NCBI RefSeq assembly: GCF_011075055.1
Contig: NC_058149.1
Span: 15,258,449 to 15,322,448, forward strand
Direction: 5' to 3'
Source of the DNA: Mangifera indica
Lineage: Eukaryota > Streptophyta > Magnoliopsida > Sapindales > Anacardiaceae
Length of the DNA stretch: 64,000 nucleotides
In this document: positions 34,876 through 47,930 of the stretch, in pieces
Numbering within the stretch: the first letter of the stretch is position 1
Layout of the letters: each line of letters starts with the position of its first letter
Made by a program: the position numbers and the translations under genes
The notes under the pieces: model-generated
Database searches by the model: none
What the model saw: the letters and a program-made list of their open reading frames with translations, nothing else
Told to the model about the DNA's origin: nothing

Positions 34876-36235
34876 TTAAAAAAAAAAACTCGTGGTGCAG
34901 ATGCTATCATAATTGATCCATTGGCATAATATTATAGAATAAAAAGATGGTGAGGTGAGGTGAGGTTGGTGACTGAGTCTGAGCAATACCGAAATTCTTA
35001 AAGAATTTAATCATTTACAAAGGCGCACACACACATGTTCCCTTCTCCAATCTCGAAAACTTTGAGCTTGTAGTATTAATTTGTTGCCTGCATGCAGATT
35101 TGCATATTGATTATTGTGTTGTATGGTGTATGTTTAGTATATTGTATTTACGGAGGAAATTTTTGTTTGATTAAGGATTAATGATAAATCTTGCAACCAA
35201 ATTAATCAAAGAATTTCAGAACAAATTTTGTACTTTAAAATTCTAGACTTGACCCAGTTGATTAACATGCATGTATCTTAAGATTCTGTGAATAATCCCA
35301 TGTGAACAACCCCTGAAAAGATGAGATTAGAACACGTGGCAACAATTAGGCCATAAATTAAAAACGTCAATCTTTGATTAGTGAGGTAAAATGCGATTGG
35401 TACGCATGGGATATGATGGATAAGTGGTTGTTCGTGCGTGCTATACGATGAGAAAGAAGAGAGGGATCCGAGAATAAGCTTCAGCTTTTTATGCTTCGAT
35501 TCGAGGCCTGCAAATCACATCACACATTCTGACTGAGATTTTTTTTTTTAATTTTTGTTTATGTACAGTATAGGGGATGGCTCTGGTAAGTAAGGTGTCG
35601 TGGTGGCCACGTGAAATAATTTTTCTTCTTTTGTTGTCTCGATGTGAGCGAAAATGTCCAACCTAGTCCACCTGTTTCTGTCTCACATTTCTAAGCCTTT
35701 CTTGTTTACTGGAATTAGAGAAGAGAAGAGAAGAGAAGAGAGATGGATGGCGTAAAAAAAATCCACCAACAAACAAGGGTGAGAGATTGTATTAATTTCT
35801 CAATGTTACACTTGCAGATATATCATTTGTGAAGCCACGCCAGGTCAAGATGATGATGATGATGCGCGCAGACGGTCCAGTCTTTTAAGTTTCAACTTCA
35901 GATCAGGTCTATAGTTAAAATTTGTAACTCAAAATTGTTATTTAAATTCATAATTTATTAACAAAATATCATAGTTTTAAATAATAAAGATCAAAACAAT
36001 ATCAATTTGATTTAAATATATTCAAACTAAACTAATTTTTTTGAGATTGAATCAGTCCTAGATACTGTAATAGTAAATAAAAGTTTACTATAGATATTGT
36101 TGTAATTATAACAACATATTTAGATAATATTATAGTCTTTTGATATATCCTGTTGTTGAATCACAGTAAAAATCAATTATCTTTTCATCCTTTCATATTT
36201 CTTCATATTTTTGTGTTGGTTTCACCAATAATTCA

Positions 36236-36282
<47 letters not shown>

Positions 36283-37298
36283 TGCATATCTAGTTGGTAC
36301 AAATCTAAACACCAACAAGAGGTAAGAAAAGGGGAACCCCTATGCAAGTTGTTAAAAAGACACCGTGACAAGAGGGGTTTTTCTTATGAATGAAACTGTT
36401 TGACTTCTTCCCTGAATTTGGTGGGATTTTTAAGAATAAATATTTGCAAGTGGCATTTAATTTGGTTACATATTTCCACATGGCTTTATCAATTCCAGCT
36501 GCCTCCGTCAAATTCATTTTTTCAATTTATTTTAATTATTATTATAAACTTGCTGCTAATGCCAACCGGATGGATCTCTGGTATGTTCAAATTCAAGGAT
36601 AACTATATATTTTTATGATAAATCATGTACGATTTTCGGAAATTATGAACAAAGGAGCATTGCATGATGTTCGATAGATGACAAGGTCTTTGACCTGGTA
36701 CATTTGAAACCTTTTTAATCTAATAATTACTGTATCTGTCACTTCCTTCTGGGAAAAGGAAGATGAAACACAATCAACTGTCTACAAATTTTTTTATTTC
36801 AGAAAACAACCTTTCTTCAAAAGACAAAAACCAAACACAGATTTCCCCAAACGAGGGTCAAACACTTGTGTCTTCAGTTTCCAAGTACAAGCTCAAACTC
36901 ACCGTCAGTATGAGGCAGTCTTTCTTCAACTGGGTTGTGGTGCTTTTGGGTTAATGAAGCTTTTAGGTTCTTATTTTGAATCAAATATTTGCTTCAAGTG
37001 GGTGGATGACTTTAATGAAAAGTAGTTGTCAGTTATTGACTTGCCATAATGGTTTGAGCTTATCAGAATCTCAAGGGATTTGATAGTGAGTTTTCTGCAA
37101 TTTCAACGCCTGCCTGTGTTTACATAGATTGCATTCTATGAATTCAGAGTTTAAATTGATGTTTTTGGTCTTTGTTTTCATCTGTTCTTCAGATCATGTA
37201 GCTCTATAGCTAATTCTCTTATTGTCACTTGTTGGACCGCCTGGCTCTTCTTTTTCCTCTTAATTTTCACAGAATTTAGGATTTTGGTGAGTCTAGTC
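34876..37298. other. intergenic and 5' region of the S-domain kinase gene
   Basis: Contains a TA/CA microsatellite (36237-36282) and an AGAGA run near 35716-35741. Short open frames (36305-36517 minus, 36390-36602 plus, 36763-36954 plus) have no recognised family. The last few hundred bases probably include the 5' UTR of the next gene. Confidence 0.5.
36237..36282. repeat. TA then CA dinucleotide microsatellite
   Basis: About twelve TA units pass directly into about eleven CA units. Confidence 0.95.
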
Positions 37299-39743
37299 AT
37301 GGAAAGTTGGAAAGTTAGTTGTTTACTGAGCTTCATTTCAATATCTATTATCCTTATCTCAGACACCTGTGTGGCAAGTGTTCGAAAAAACGGCAAAATC
37401 ACTCCAGTGTTTCAAGGGTCTCAGATGAATTGGATCGATAATGATGGGTTGTTTCTTTTGTCAAATAGTTCTGATTTTGCTTTTGGCTTCCAAACTACCA
37501 AGGATGTTACATCGTTTCTGCTAGTTATTGTGCACATGGCTAGTAGAAGATCAATCTGGTCTGCTAATGGAGGGTCACCTGTTGCAAACTCTGACAATTT
37601 TGTGTTCAATCAAGATGGTAAAGTGTTTTTACAAAAAGGGGATGCTGTTGTTTGGACTGCAAATACCAGCGGTAAATCTGTTTCTGCAATTGAATTGCAG
37701 GACTCAGGAAATCTGGTTATGCTTGGGGAAGACAACAGAGTACTTTGGGAGAGTTTTAGTCATCCGACTGACACACTTATATCGAACCAGGACTTTAAGG
37801 AAGGTATGAAGCTTGTAAGTAATCCTAGTAGCAATAACCTGAGCTACTTTCTTGAAATCAAGGCCGGAGATATGGTTCTCTATGCCGGTTACCCAACCCC
37901 TCAGCCTTACTGGTCTATGTCCAAGGATGAACGAAGAACCATTAACATAAGTGGTGGGAAGGTCACCTTGTCAACTCTTGTAGCAAATTCATGGAGGTTC
38001 TATGATCAAAAAAAGGCCTTATTGTGGCAATTTGTATTCTCGGCTAGTACTGATGCAAATGCTACTTGGATTGCAGTTCTAGGAAATGATGGCTTTATTT
38101 CCTTCTACAATCTCCAGCATGGAGGCTCAAATACTCCTTCAGATACAAAAATACCAAATAATCCGTGCAGCACACCAGAATCTTGTGATGCATATTATGT
38201 TTGTTCAGGAAATAACCGGTGCCAGTGCTCTGAAGCTCTTGATGCTAGAAATTGCCAAACTGGCATTGTCTCTCCCTGTGATCATTCCAAGGGCTCTACT
38301 GAGCTTGTGGATGCTGGAGCTGACCTGAATTATTTTGCACTTCCATATGTTCCATCTTCATCAAAATCTGATTTGAGTGGTTGCACAGCCTCCTGCCTTG
38401 GTAATTGCTCTTGCCTTGCTTTGTTCTTCCAAAACAGTACTGGGGATTGTTTTTTATTCGACAGCGTAGGTACCTTCCAAAGCTCTGACCAGGGCTCAGG
38501 TTATGTTGCATACATTAAGGTTTTTGGCGACACTAATGGTGGAGGGGATTCAAGTAACCAGAAACGCTTTCCATATGTTGTGATCATTGTCATTTCAACA
38601 GTAATTGTCATCTCTGGTCTACTCTATATGGCGTTTCGGTATTACAGGAATAAGAAGAAAAGAGTGCCAGAATCTCCTCAAGAGACATCAGAAGAAGATA
38701 ATTTTTTGGAGAGTTTATCTGGAATGCCAGTTCGTTTCAGTTACAGTGATCTTCAAAATGCAACGAACAACTTCTCTGTGAAACTTGGACAAGGAGGGTT
38801 TGGCTCAGTTTACCAAGGGGTTCTCCCAGATGGAACACGATTGGCTGTGAAGAAGTTGGAAAGCATTGGTCAGGGCAAGAAAGAATTTAGAGCGGAAGTC
38901 AGCATTATTGGAAGTATCCACCATCTGCATTTGGTCAGGCTCAAAGGCTTTTGTGCAGAAGGAGCCCATCGGCTTCTTGCTTATGAGTACATGGCAAATG
39001 GCTCTTTGGATAAGTGGATCTTCAGAAGGAACAATGAAGAAAATCTGCTAGACTGGGAAACTAGATTCAACATAGCTTTAGGGACGGCAAAAGGTCTTGC
39101 CTATCTCCATGAAGATTGCGATGCAAAAATTGTTCATTGTGACATTAAGCCTGAAAATGTGCTTCTTGATGACAATTACTTGGCCAAAGTCTCTGATTTT
39201 GGCTTGGCTAAACTAATGACTCGTGAGCAAAGCCATGTATTCACAACCTTAAGGGGCACAAGAGGATATCTCGCACCAGAATGGATCACAAACTATGCAA
39301 TTTCAGAAAAGAGTGATGTTTATAGCTATGGAATGGTGTTATTAGAGATCGTTGGAGGCAGAAAAAACTATGATTCATCAGAAACTTCAGAGAAATCACA
39401 TTTCCCATCTTATGCATTCAAGATGATGGAAGAAGGGAAATTGAGAGATATACTTGATTCGAGATTAAGGATAGATGGTGATGATGAGAGGGTTTATACA
39501 GCCATTAAAGTAGCACTATGGTGCATACAGGAAGATATGCATCTAAGGCCATCAATGACAAAAGTTGTGCAGATGCTTGAAGGTCTCTGCCAAGTTCCTC
39601 TGCCTCCAACTTCTGCTCCATTGGGTACACGTCTTTACCCAACTTTCTTTAAGTCAATAAGCGAGGAGGGCACATCCTCAGGACCATCTGACTGCAATAG
39701 TGAAGCTTATCTTTCAGCCGTGCGCCTTTCTGGCCCAAGATAA
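37299..39743 (+). CDS. SD2-5: G-type lectin S-receptor-like Ser/Thr kinase, SD2-5-like (single exon)
   Basis: A plasma-membrane receptor kinase of 814 residues encoded by one exon. The start is the ATG at 37299 (MESWKVSCLL), followed by a signal peptide. Order: B-type lectin domain (about 40-160), S-locus/EGF-like Cys-rich region (CDAYYVCSGNNRCQCSE), a PAN-like segment (SGCTASCLGNCSCLALFFQN), a membrane span (about 425-447, VVIIVISTVIVISGLLYMAF), then the kinase. Kinase motifs: GQGGFGSVYQG, AVKKLES (catalytic Lys), HCDIKPENVLLD (His613-Cys-Asp615), DFGLAKL (Asp633), GTRGYLAPEW. The residue before the catalytic Asp is Cys, so it is a non-RD kinase. All core catalytic residues are present, so it should be active or at least ATP-binding. 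The ligand is unknown. Position before APX6 matches the Arabidopsis order (At4g32300, from memory). Confidence 0.95.
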   Translation: MESWKVSCLLSFISISIILISDTCVASVRKNGKITPVFQGSQMNWIDNDGLFLLSNSSDFAFGFQTTKDVTSFLLVIVHMASRRSIWSANGGSPVANSDNFVFNQDGKVFLQKGDAVVWTANTSGKSVSAIELQDSGNLVMLGEDNRVLWESFSHPTDTLISNQDFKEGMKLVSNPSSNNLSYFLEIKAGDMVLYAGYPTPQPYWSMSKDERRTINISGGKVTLSTLVANSWRFYDQKKALLWQFVFSASTDANATWIAVLGNDGFISFYNLQHGGSNTPSDTKIPNNPCSTPESCDAYYVCSGNNRCQCSEALDARNCQTGIVSPCDHSKGSTELVDAGADLNYFALPYVPSSSKSDLSGCTASCLGNCSCLALFFQNSTGDCFLFDSVGTFQSSDQGSGYVAYIKVFGDTNGGGDSSNQKRFPYVVIIVISTVIVISGLLYMAFRYYRNKKKRVPESPQETSEEDNFLESLSGMPVRFSYSDLQNATNNFSVKLGQGGFGSVYQGVLPDGTRLAVKKLESIGQGKKEFRAEVSIIGSIHHLHLVRLKGFCAEGAHRLLAYEYMANGSLDKWIFRRNNEENLLDWETRFNIALGTAKGLAYLHEDCDAKIVHCDIKPENVLLDDNYLAKVSDFGLAKLMTREQSHVFTTLRGTRGYLAPEWITNYAISEKSDVYSYGMVLLEIVGGRKNYDSSETSEKSHFPSYAFKMMEEGKLRDILDSRLRIDGDDERVYTAIKVALWCIQEDMHLRPSMTKVVQMLEGLCQVPLPPTSAPLGTRLYPTFFKSISEEGTSSGPSDCNSEAYLSAVRLSGPR

Positions 39744-40764
39744 CACCTACTGAAGGTGGTTTTAAGCCTCCAATTCCATGTAAAAGATCGATCATTTTCA
39801 TGCATTAAGTCTTATATCTTATGTTCATGTATATTTTTTAGATTATTCAAATTTGGTAATATTAGCCATTAGCAGGTATTAGAAGGTTTATTTCCAATTA
39901 CAATATTCGCAAGACAAATAATGTGTTTGATTCATGGCTAGTAGATGGGGAATGACGCTGGGTTTTGAATATAATCTAGGTGAAGTATGAATAAATTCCA
40001 ATTAAAGTTGGATATGAGTTGATGCTCAAATTCAGTTAAAAATTATTTAATTTTAGATTCTATTTGAATTTGTGTAAACTCAAATCCTTTGATCTCATAT
40101 CAAATTTTACCTTATTAGAGTTTTTGATTTGCAAGTAACTTTTATTCCAAATAAGACTATAATGAAATTAAAATGAGATTTGTTTGACTCAAACTTAATT
40201 TGACTATATTTAAGTAAAATTCAAGCATGTGCTCATTCCGCTTAGGATGCTTATGGCCTAAGCTTGAACGTGAGATAAATAAGATTAACTCAAGTTTGAC
40301 AAAAAAATCTTTTTGTTAAATCTTATAATTTATATGTTTATTAGTTAATTTCATATTAAAAGTTAGAGAATATAGTTATAAGATATAAGTGTAACATTTT
40401 TAAACTCCCAAAGATTTATTAATACATTATTTAAATGGAATTGTGAATTCATAAACTCACCAAGCCATTCAACAATTTCAAACTTGATCAAAAACTAAAC
40501 TCAATCTGATAAGCAATTTAACTCATTTGCAGCTCAATATTCTAATTATATTTTAAATTTATACAAGTATTTAAAGGTAAAGATTCCATGTGGCATCATC
40601 TACGCGGTCTATAATCGATTAAAATTTGTGATTACTGACTGATTGCCCAAGTGTTAGCTCATCCGCTTTAGTATTGGCCAGATTTTCTGTACTCAGCCGC
40701 AGCAAATCACTTCCTTGTCTATAATATATTTCTGAGCACACTCAGTCTCCACCGTCCATTGAGG
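39744..40764. other. intergenic, AT-rich, no gene seen
   Basis: 3' UTR of the kinase gene, then AT-rich repeated-looking DNA, then the short promoter of the peroxidase gene. A TATA-like ataatatatt lies at 40721-40730, close to the start codon. Confidence 0.5.
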
Positions 40765-43700
40765 ATGAGTTCATCAGCTACCTTGAGCCTCTGTTCCAAC
40801 TCCTACTTTCCCCCTCCAACTCTCAAATTTGTATTCAAATTTCCCTCCAAAAGACTACGTTCCCCTCTCTCAACGCTCTCATTTGGCGCCGAATGCTTCA
40901 AAATTTCCTCCTCCTTCATCAGCGACCAAAGTTCAGGTGAAATCTTTGACTAATTCTTGACTGTGTTTAAGAGTTTTTGACACGTACAAATTTCTTCATG
41001 TATTTATAGCTCATATTTGTTTCAATTCTACAGAGAAAAATGGCCGTTGCAATTTGAATAAGAGGAGAGGACTGCTATTTGCAGCCACGCTTCCGTTTAT
41101 TCTTCCTTTGCATGATTTTGTTGTGGAATCTGATGCTAAAGCGATAGAGTAAGTTCAAGATCGGCTCCATTTCGGTAGTTTCTGTAGTTTGTTTTGCGTA
41201 TAGATTATATCATTATTATAGACTTACGTTGAAGAAACTAGGCTGCACTTGTTTTTTTTTCTTATTCTTATTACTTTGTCTGCACCGAAGGTCAGGTGCA
41301 AGTGAGTATCTTCTTATGAAACAAGTGGTTTCGAAGGTAGTCTCAAAGGGAAAGGCGGCTGGTGTACTTCGTCTTGCATTTCATGATGCAGGAACTTTTG
41401 AAATGGATGAGAATTCAGGTATCTATATTGGAGGATATGATGTTCTTGGTAAAAAGATTTTTGAAACGGTGATATATTGCATCATGATTATTGGCAGTTT
41501 ACAAAGGCTGCTCCGTGTTTGGGACCTTTAAATTATTAATTTCTATTGCTGTGTTACAGTTGGCCTTCCATAGTCCATGTTTTTCTCTTAATTTAATCTG
41601 TGCTGCCTTGTTATTATTAGTGCAGGTGGTATGAATGGTTCTATAATTTACGAACTTGAAAGACCTGAAAATGCAGGCCTTAAAAAGTCGTTGAAGGCAT
41701 GCTCTCTTATATTTTTCATTATGCTTTATATAACTCTGTGGACATATGGAAATATTCCTAAATATGGCATTACCAGCTAACCCTTAGTGGATTAATTGTT
41801 TTTAGGTTCTAGAGAAAGCAAAGAGTGAAGTGGACGCTATACAGCCAGGTTTTTCGATCTGAATTGATGTGAATAACTTTCAATGGTTAAGTACTCTTTG
41901 GTTCCATGCTAAGATGTCTGGATTTTTCCATTGTTAGTATCATGGACAGATATGATTGCTGTGGGTGGGGCTGTTGCAGTTTCAGTTTGTGGAGGTCCAA
42001 CAATTCCAGTTTCCATTGGCAGACTAGATTCAGTGTAAGGGGATAGCTCTCGACCTTATTGAATGACATGATATAAAACACTAGACCAGGATCAATTTAG
42101 TAAGTGAATATGTGTCACTAATATAATCCTCTAACATGCAATTTTATATAGATATTGTCTTAAGTAATTCATGCTATGATATCACTAGCCTAAGAATTTA
42201 ATTGTTGGTTTATTGCATGGTTCATTTGGAGCATTGATCAATACCATAAGATATTTTACAGTGCTTATTTGGTTCATCAATGCTTATAGAACTGCTTTTT
42301 CCTTTTAGGGTGGGAGATCCTGAAGGAAAACTTCCTCAAGAATCTCTGGATGCTTCTGGCTTGAAGCAATGCTTTCAAAGAAAAGGCTTCTCGTAAGTTT
42401 ATTATAGCTGATATCTTTCTTTTTTCATTTTTCCTACATTAGTTAAATTCAGGAATGTGTTATGCAAATTTGACACATGACTGGAGCCTAGCTAGTCTCT
42501 TTTGTCTTATTTTGATGATATTCAAGACTAGCACAACATGTTTGATTACTTTTACATGAAACTGACTCCTAGCTAGTTCTTTTCTTTGCAATTAGACCAC
42601 TGGTTGCCTAATATTGAATAATATTCTCTAAAAAGAAAACATAATCCTGTTGGTTTACCTTTGCAGAGCACAAGAACTTGTTGCTTTATCTGGAGCCCAT
42701 ACTCTTGGAAGTAAAGGTTTTGGAAATCCAGTTGTTTTTGACAATTCATACTATAAAATTCTTCTGGAGAAACCGTGGCAATCTACTTGTTAGTATTCTG
42801 ACACAGCACTTATTTTATCTTAGAATTGTCTTCATTCATATCATTACCTCCTCTGTGAGTATTTTAGCTCTTGTGTCAGTTATGGTAATTGGCAATTGAT
42901 ACTGTACTTTACAAAAAAATAAAAAAAAGAAGGAAAACATTGCTAACTTTCTCCAAAATATGATTTTAGTACAAACATATTTCTGTGATATAAGAAACAT
43001 CATTTCACTTCTCTTGCATAGGGTTATGACTGTTTCTAGTAGATTTCAACAAATAATTTTTCAATTCAGGGAGGATTCTTATAATTTTAATTTGTTTTAA
43101 TAGAGGTTTTTTATTGAAGATGATAAGGGTCCGCTTGTATCAAAGACATTCTATAGAAAAGATCAATGATATTATCCTTAAAAATGAAAGCAATGCTAGC
43201 TGCTGGATGGTGGCTCAAATTCACCTTATATACCTGAAAAATGGTATAATTAAGGAGGAGCTAAGTGGCTTTGGAATCTGACACTGTTGATTGTCTAAAT
43301 TCTTAACGTTCAAGTTTAGTGGTTTCAAAGTAATCTGTTCTTGCTGAATACTAATTTTCATCCATTTTTTTCTCACATGTTATTGGGTTTCCATTCTGGC
43401 CCAAAGTTTTATTAAAATCACACCTGTTGCTTCTTGAAAACCATTTACAGGATTTGCATTGATTAGAATTTTCTCAGTATCCATTTATCCATTTTATTCT
43501 TTTCCTGGTAGCTGGTATGTCAAGCATGATTGGACTCCCTTCAGATCGTGCACTTGTTGAGGATGATGAGTGCTTGAGGTTAGTTATCTTCGAAAAGCAT
43601 CTTAAGTTGCCATCAGTTGTCTACCCCTGTTTCAAGCCTGAATATTTTAGGGAATTGAAAGCAATAAAAATTTGTGAGTTATGTACACACTGATGGTTAG

Positions 43701-43949
43701 GTTATATTCCAGTTATAAACAATAAAATGGAAAAGAAGAAGAAGATAAATAACGCATCCTGTTAGTCCGTTTATGTTTATCAATACATTTGTTGATTCCT
43801 AGGATTTTGTATATTTCTTAACTTAAAAAGTTGATTTATTGCGCAGATGGATCACAAAGTATGCTGACGATCAGAATGTTTTCTTCGAAGATTTCAAGAA
43901 CGCATATATAAAACTAGTGAACTCCGGTGCAAGGTGGAAAAGCTTGTGA
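40765..43949 (+). CDS. APX6: APX6-type haem peroxidase (class I-related, plastid-targeted, 10 exons)
   Basis: Exons 40765-40936, 41034-41148, 41291-41418, 41626-41696, 41806-41848, 41938-42034, 42309-42392, 42667-42788, 43512-43578 and 43847-43949 join in frame to 333 residues. The N-terminus is Ser-rich with few acids (MSSSATLSLCSNSYFPPPT), then KRRGLLFAATLPFILPL, which suggests a chloroplast transit peptide. The distal haem site is GVLRLAFHDAGTF (Arg123, His127); the usual Trp of ascorbate peroxidases is Phe126. The proximal haem ligand is His248 in SGAHTLGSKGFG. The short GFGNPVVFDNSYY segment lacks the Trp-containing loop of classic APX, as I recall for Arabidopsis APX6. So ascorbate use is not assured. 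The intron after exon 4 uses a GC donor (AAG|GCATGC). The exon 3 acceptor is the least certain junction. Confidence 0.88.
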
Positions 43950-46900
43950 TATTTTCCTTTCACTGAATGAATTTAGTTACGGGAAAGGTAAGTTTCCGTA
44001 TTTCATCATGAGTACTAATTATGATTTGTTGTTTTCTATTAGATTTTATATTGTCTGAAGTGCCTCCCTATATGAAGATTCACATAAAGAGCAGTTTTGT
44101 AAGTGGGTGGTTTTTTTACTGTTAAGCCCAAAGTGCGTAGCTTTTCTGCCAATTGACGAACAAAATAGAAATTTTGGTTTAGAGGATAAGTATGTGTAGA
44201 ATACATAAAAACTGGAGTTGTCTTGCACATAAATGTTTTGTCGTGAAGACGAAATGACAAATTTGATAGATAAAAATTTTGGAGCATAATTATTGGGCAG
44301 ATGATGGTTACACACTCCAAGTGGTGGGGAATATCAGCTGTCATTGACGTAAGAAGTTTGCTTTGAATAGAATGATTTGTTTGTGTGGATAAAAAATCTG
44401 TGGATGTGTGAGATTTAGCTCATTCTTGCTTGCCCTTCAAAATCTAATTATTGAGTGTGCTTATGAAAAGAAAGAAAACTACACTTTTCTTAGGAAAAGA
44501 AAAGAAAATTCCCTTCATTGGAAATTATCATCAGACTGTTTCAACATATGAGATTTTGTTTTAGACTCTCTTAACAAATTTTTGAAGTGTAGTTTTCGTG
44601 AGGTTTGTGCATTTGGGAATAACGGAGAATCAAAGAGCCAAGGATATAACGTTGAACATTTTATAAAAACAATATCTAAGACAAAAGATTATTATTTTAT
44701 ATCTTACTAAGACAGAGATGGAGAATTATTCTCCATGTATTAATTTGTCAAGAGCCATCCGTCCAATACCACGTATTATAGATTTTTTAAACTGGGTCGT
44801 TATTCCTAACCCAAATTTCTATAATTCAAATTATGAACCCTAAAACTTTTCCCATACATATGTAATTGTTGTGGGTCCTTGAGTAGGCCCTTGTTTGTTC
44901 AAAAGAAGAATAAACCTAGGGGATGGGAAGAAATTAATATGGAAAAGAGAATGTTGGGCCACACCATTATCACCTGAAAATAGCTCTTCAGTATCTGGGC
45001 TTATGCCTTCTATGGTGGGCAAAAGATTTTCCTTCTTTCACTGACATGACAATTTTAAATCATTTATTTCTCGTCAAAAGGCCAATTTATTATCTGATTG
45101 TTACAATAATCACCCTCTACTTTACCTTTCAATTTGAACTTCTAATTGAATTCTTGAAGCGCCTCCATTCATTGCAAATCCAAACTTCAAGTTAGCTTTA
45201 AAGCATTCATTTTCTATTTTTCATTTGTATTTCTCTCATATTTCTCTATAATGCTTAGTATTATTTCCAAATTTAGCTTTCTTTATTCATTTAAATTGTG
45301 GCTCTCACCAAAACGCTACTTGAAGAATGAAAGGTAAGGTTGGATTCGTGTTCGAGTGTAGTTTAGATCAAGTCTATTCTGGTTGGATCAAATTTAATCC
45401 AACCCTAATAAAAGGTGTTATCTCATTTCAATCTATGTAATAGGTTTTTATTTGGTTAAATTGTTGGTCATATTAGAACGTATTGATAAATAAGTAGTTC
45501 AAAAGTTAATCATATTTACAACTAATAAAAGCCCAATAAAGATAAGTTTGATGTAAGGGGTAACATTTTGAATTACTTGATGGTGCCAAAAAAATGGGCG
45601 TGGCTTAAAAAAAAAAAAATTAAGTGTGTATGGTAACGCACCCCGACAACTTGGCCAGAGCTGGTCGCTTTGTCTTCACTTGGCTCGCACCACTTGCACT
45701 TGTTCCCCTGCTATACTCATGAATGAAATTTGTATGCCCAAAAACGAATAATTACTAAATCTATTGCTAATCTAATTAAGGTTGAGTAATATAAGGGCCA
45801 TGCTGTATTTTATTTCGATCGATCATAGAAATTGGCAACAAATCTAATTTGGGTTATAATTAAAAGTTGCTTTAATCATTAGATTGGATTGATCTAAGTT
45901 TAAATTAAGTGAATGCTGTTATATTCTAATTCAACGATGGAATCAAATTTGTTTAACAATTATATTAATGTCATTTGATGTTAAAGTATGTGAAGCATGG
46001 TTTAAATTTTTAATTTTGATCCGAATGCATGGTTGATTAGACCGATGATGTGTTGACTTGATTGAAGTGTAAAAACATTGATGAGAATCTTTAGTTTAAC
46101 TCAAGAGAATAAAATACAAACAATATTGGTAGACGCGTTTAATTTGGATAATATTTTATTATCAAAATAGAGAGATTATTTTAAAGATAGAGTATTTAAA
46201 AGATTATTGAGTATAAATGATTACTATATTTGATAAAATTTAATAGATATAAATAATTATTATGTTTGATTAAAGATAATAAAAGAATATTCGTAAATTA
46301 TATTATTTAAATACTTTTAAATATAATTATTTTTAAATATTTTTAAATTAATTAAAAATAAATTTATTTTTGTCTCAAAAAATTAATAAATAATAATATA
46401 ATTTTAATAAAATCAAGATTGTTTTGGTAATATTTTAATATCTAAACTGAAGGTGATAATCAGATTATCACATATATTATTTGTCACTTTAGCATTAATA
46501 ATAGAAGATTATCGTAATTTTTTATTACTAATAAACCAAACGAGGTAATGTAAATAATAAAAGATATATTAGTAAAGTAATTTTTAAATTTTTGGAACCA
46601 AACAGTCTCTTATATTTGAAGTTATATTGATCCTTGTAATATGTATTTAATGGTAAGTAGTGATTAATTTATATAATCAGTGAGAAATATAAAAATTTTA
46701 AGGGATTTATGATTTGTATTAATCTAGTCCATTGATCCAAATCTAACCAATTTTACAATATTTTTAGCCAAAATTTTCAAGTAATCTTTATTTGCCAGAA
46801 TGTGCCGCCCATTTGCAATTTAAAGGAAAATATTCAATCTCTCTAGAATTTTTTGTTAAATAAATATATATATATTGTATACCAAATGAAATATATATAT

Positions 46901-47254
46901 ATGGTATACTTAAAAATTAAACACAGTTGATAAAATATTATTAATTATTTAATCATCATTACATCAATTTTTATGAATTATATTAATAAAAAAATGTTTA
47001 TACATTTACTACTATTATTCTAATTTTACACCCACCCAGCCCAGGTCAGATGATGAAATAACTTAAACCGTTGGTAATTCGCTGATATATCCACCAAAAT
47101 CGTATAACTGTATATAGGTATGTATGTACCGTATTCCTCTCTCTCTGCTAGAATAGATTGTGACATCATGAAATGGATTTGAGACTGCTGCTTATTTATT
47201 TTATAGTTACCTCAATTCAATAAAATTTTTAAAAAATAATTTAAAATTCGACTT
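43950..47254. other. long AT-rich intergenic stretch, no gene seen
   Basis: About 3.3 kb between APX6 and the 5' UTR of the TPX2 gene. From about 46120 to 46620 the base composition is extremely AT-rich with runs such as aataattattatg. The overlapping minus-strand open frames near 44050-44340 are unsupported. I found no inverted-repeat ends that I could define. Confidence 0.5.
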
Positions 47255-47422
47255 TTGAATCCGAAAGATCCTACCGGTAAGGATTCGGCTCCTCTGATTT
47301 TCCAGACCTTTTTCGTTTTCATCCTCTTTAGATCCCTTCACTTCTTTCACAATTTCACCTTATCTTTCAACTTCAGTTGCTGCAGACTTAATGGAGTTTT
47401 GATTGTTGCGCGGTTTTTCCAG

Positions 47423-47929
47423 GTAAGTAGAAGCTTTGTTTGGTTGCTGATAAATCTGATGAAAAATGAAGTAAGTTTTTGAATCCTCTGTGCTCAGCTT
47501 AGAAACGCTGCGTTTTTTTTAATATATTGTTTGTTTGTTGCTTTTTTTTTGCTTTGAGTAGATCAATGTTAAACTACTGATTCTGTATTTGTATTTATTG
47601 ACGTGGCGATCTTTTAATTCTCTAAACTTGTTTTGTATCGTGAATCTGTTTTCATTTGCCTAGGTTTTACTGGATTTGCTTTTATATGTAAAATTTTACT
47701 TGATTTGTTTGTGAAATACTTAAATTTATAGATTTACGGTCATTAGTGCTCGATATAATGCTCCGATGTTTGAATGGTTACTTGTCTATAGTCTTACATT
47801 TTTCTTGAATTCAAGGGATACGATATGGTTTACTGAGCAGTTTTATTCTCGTGTGAATTTATGCTAAATAATGTATGGAGACAGAGACCGTTAGATGAAA
47901 ATATGAATGGATATTGTTCTTGCTTGCAG
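47423..47929 (+). other. 5' UTR intron of the TPX2-domain gene
   Basis: A clean donor (ttttccag|gtaagtag at 47423) and acceptor (tgcttgcag|t at 47929) bracket 507 bases directly before the start codon at 47931. The upstream untranslated exon would lie around 47260-47422. Confidence 0.7.
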
Positions 47930-47930
47930 T

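Noticed and set aside
46120..46620. Extremely AT-rich block with MITE-like look
   Set aside because: Partial self-similarity is visible but no matching terminal repeats or target duplication could be identified.
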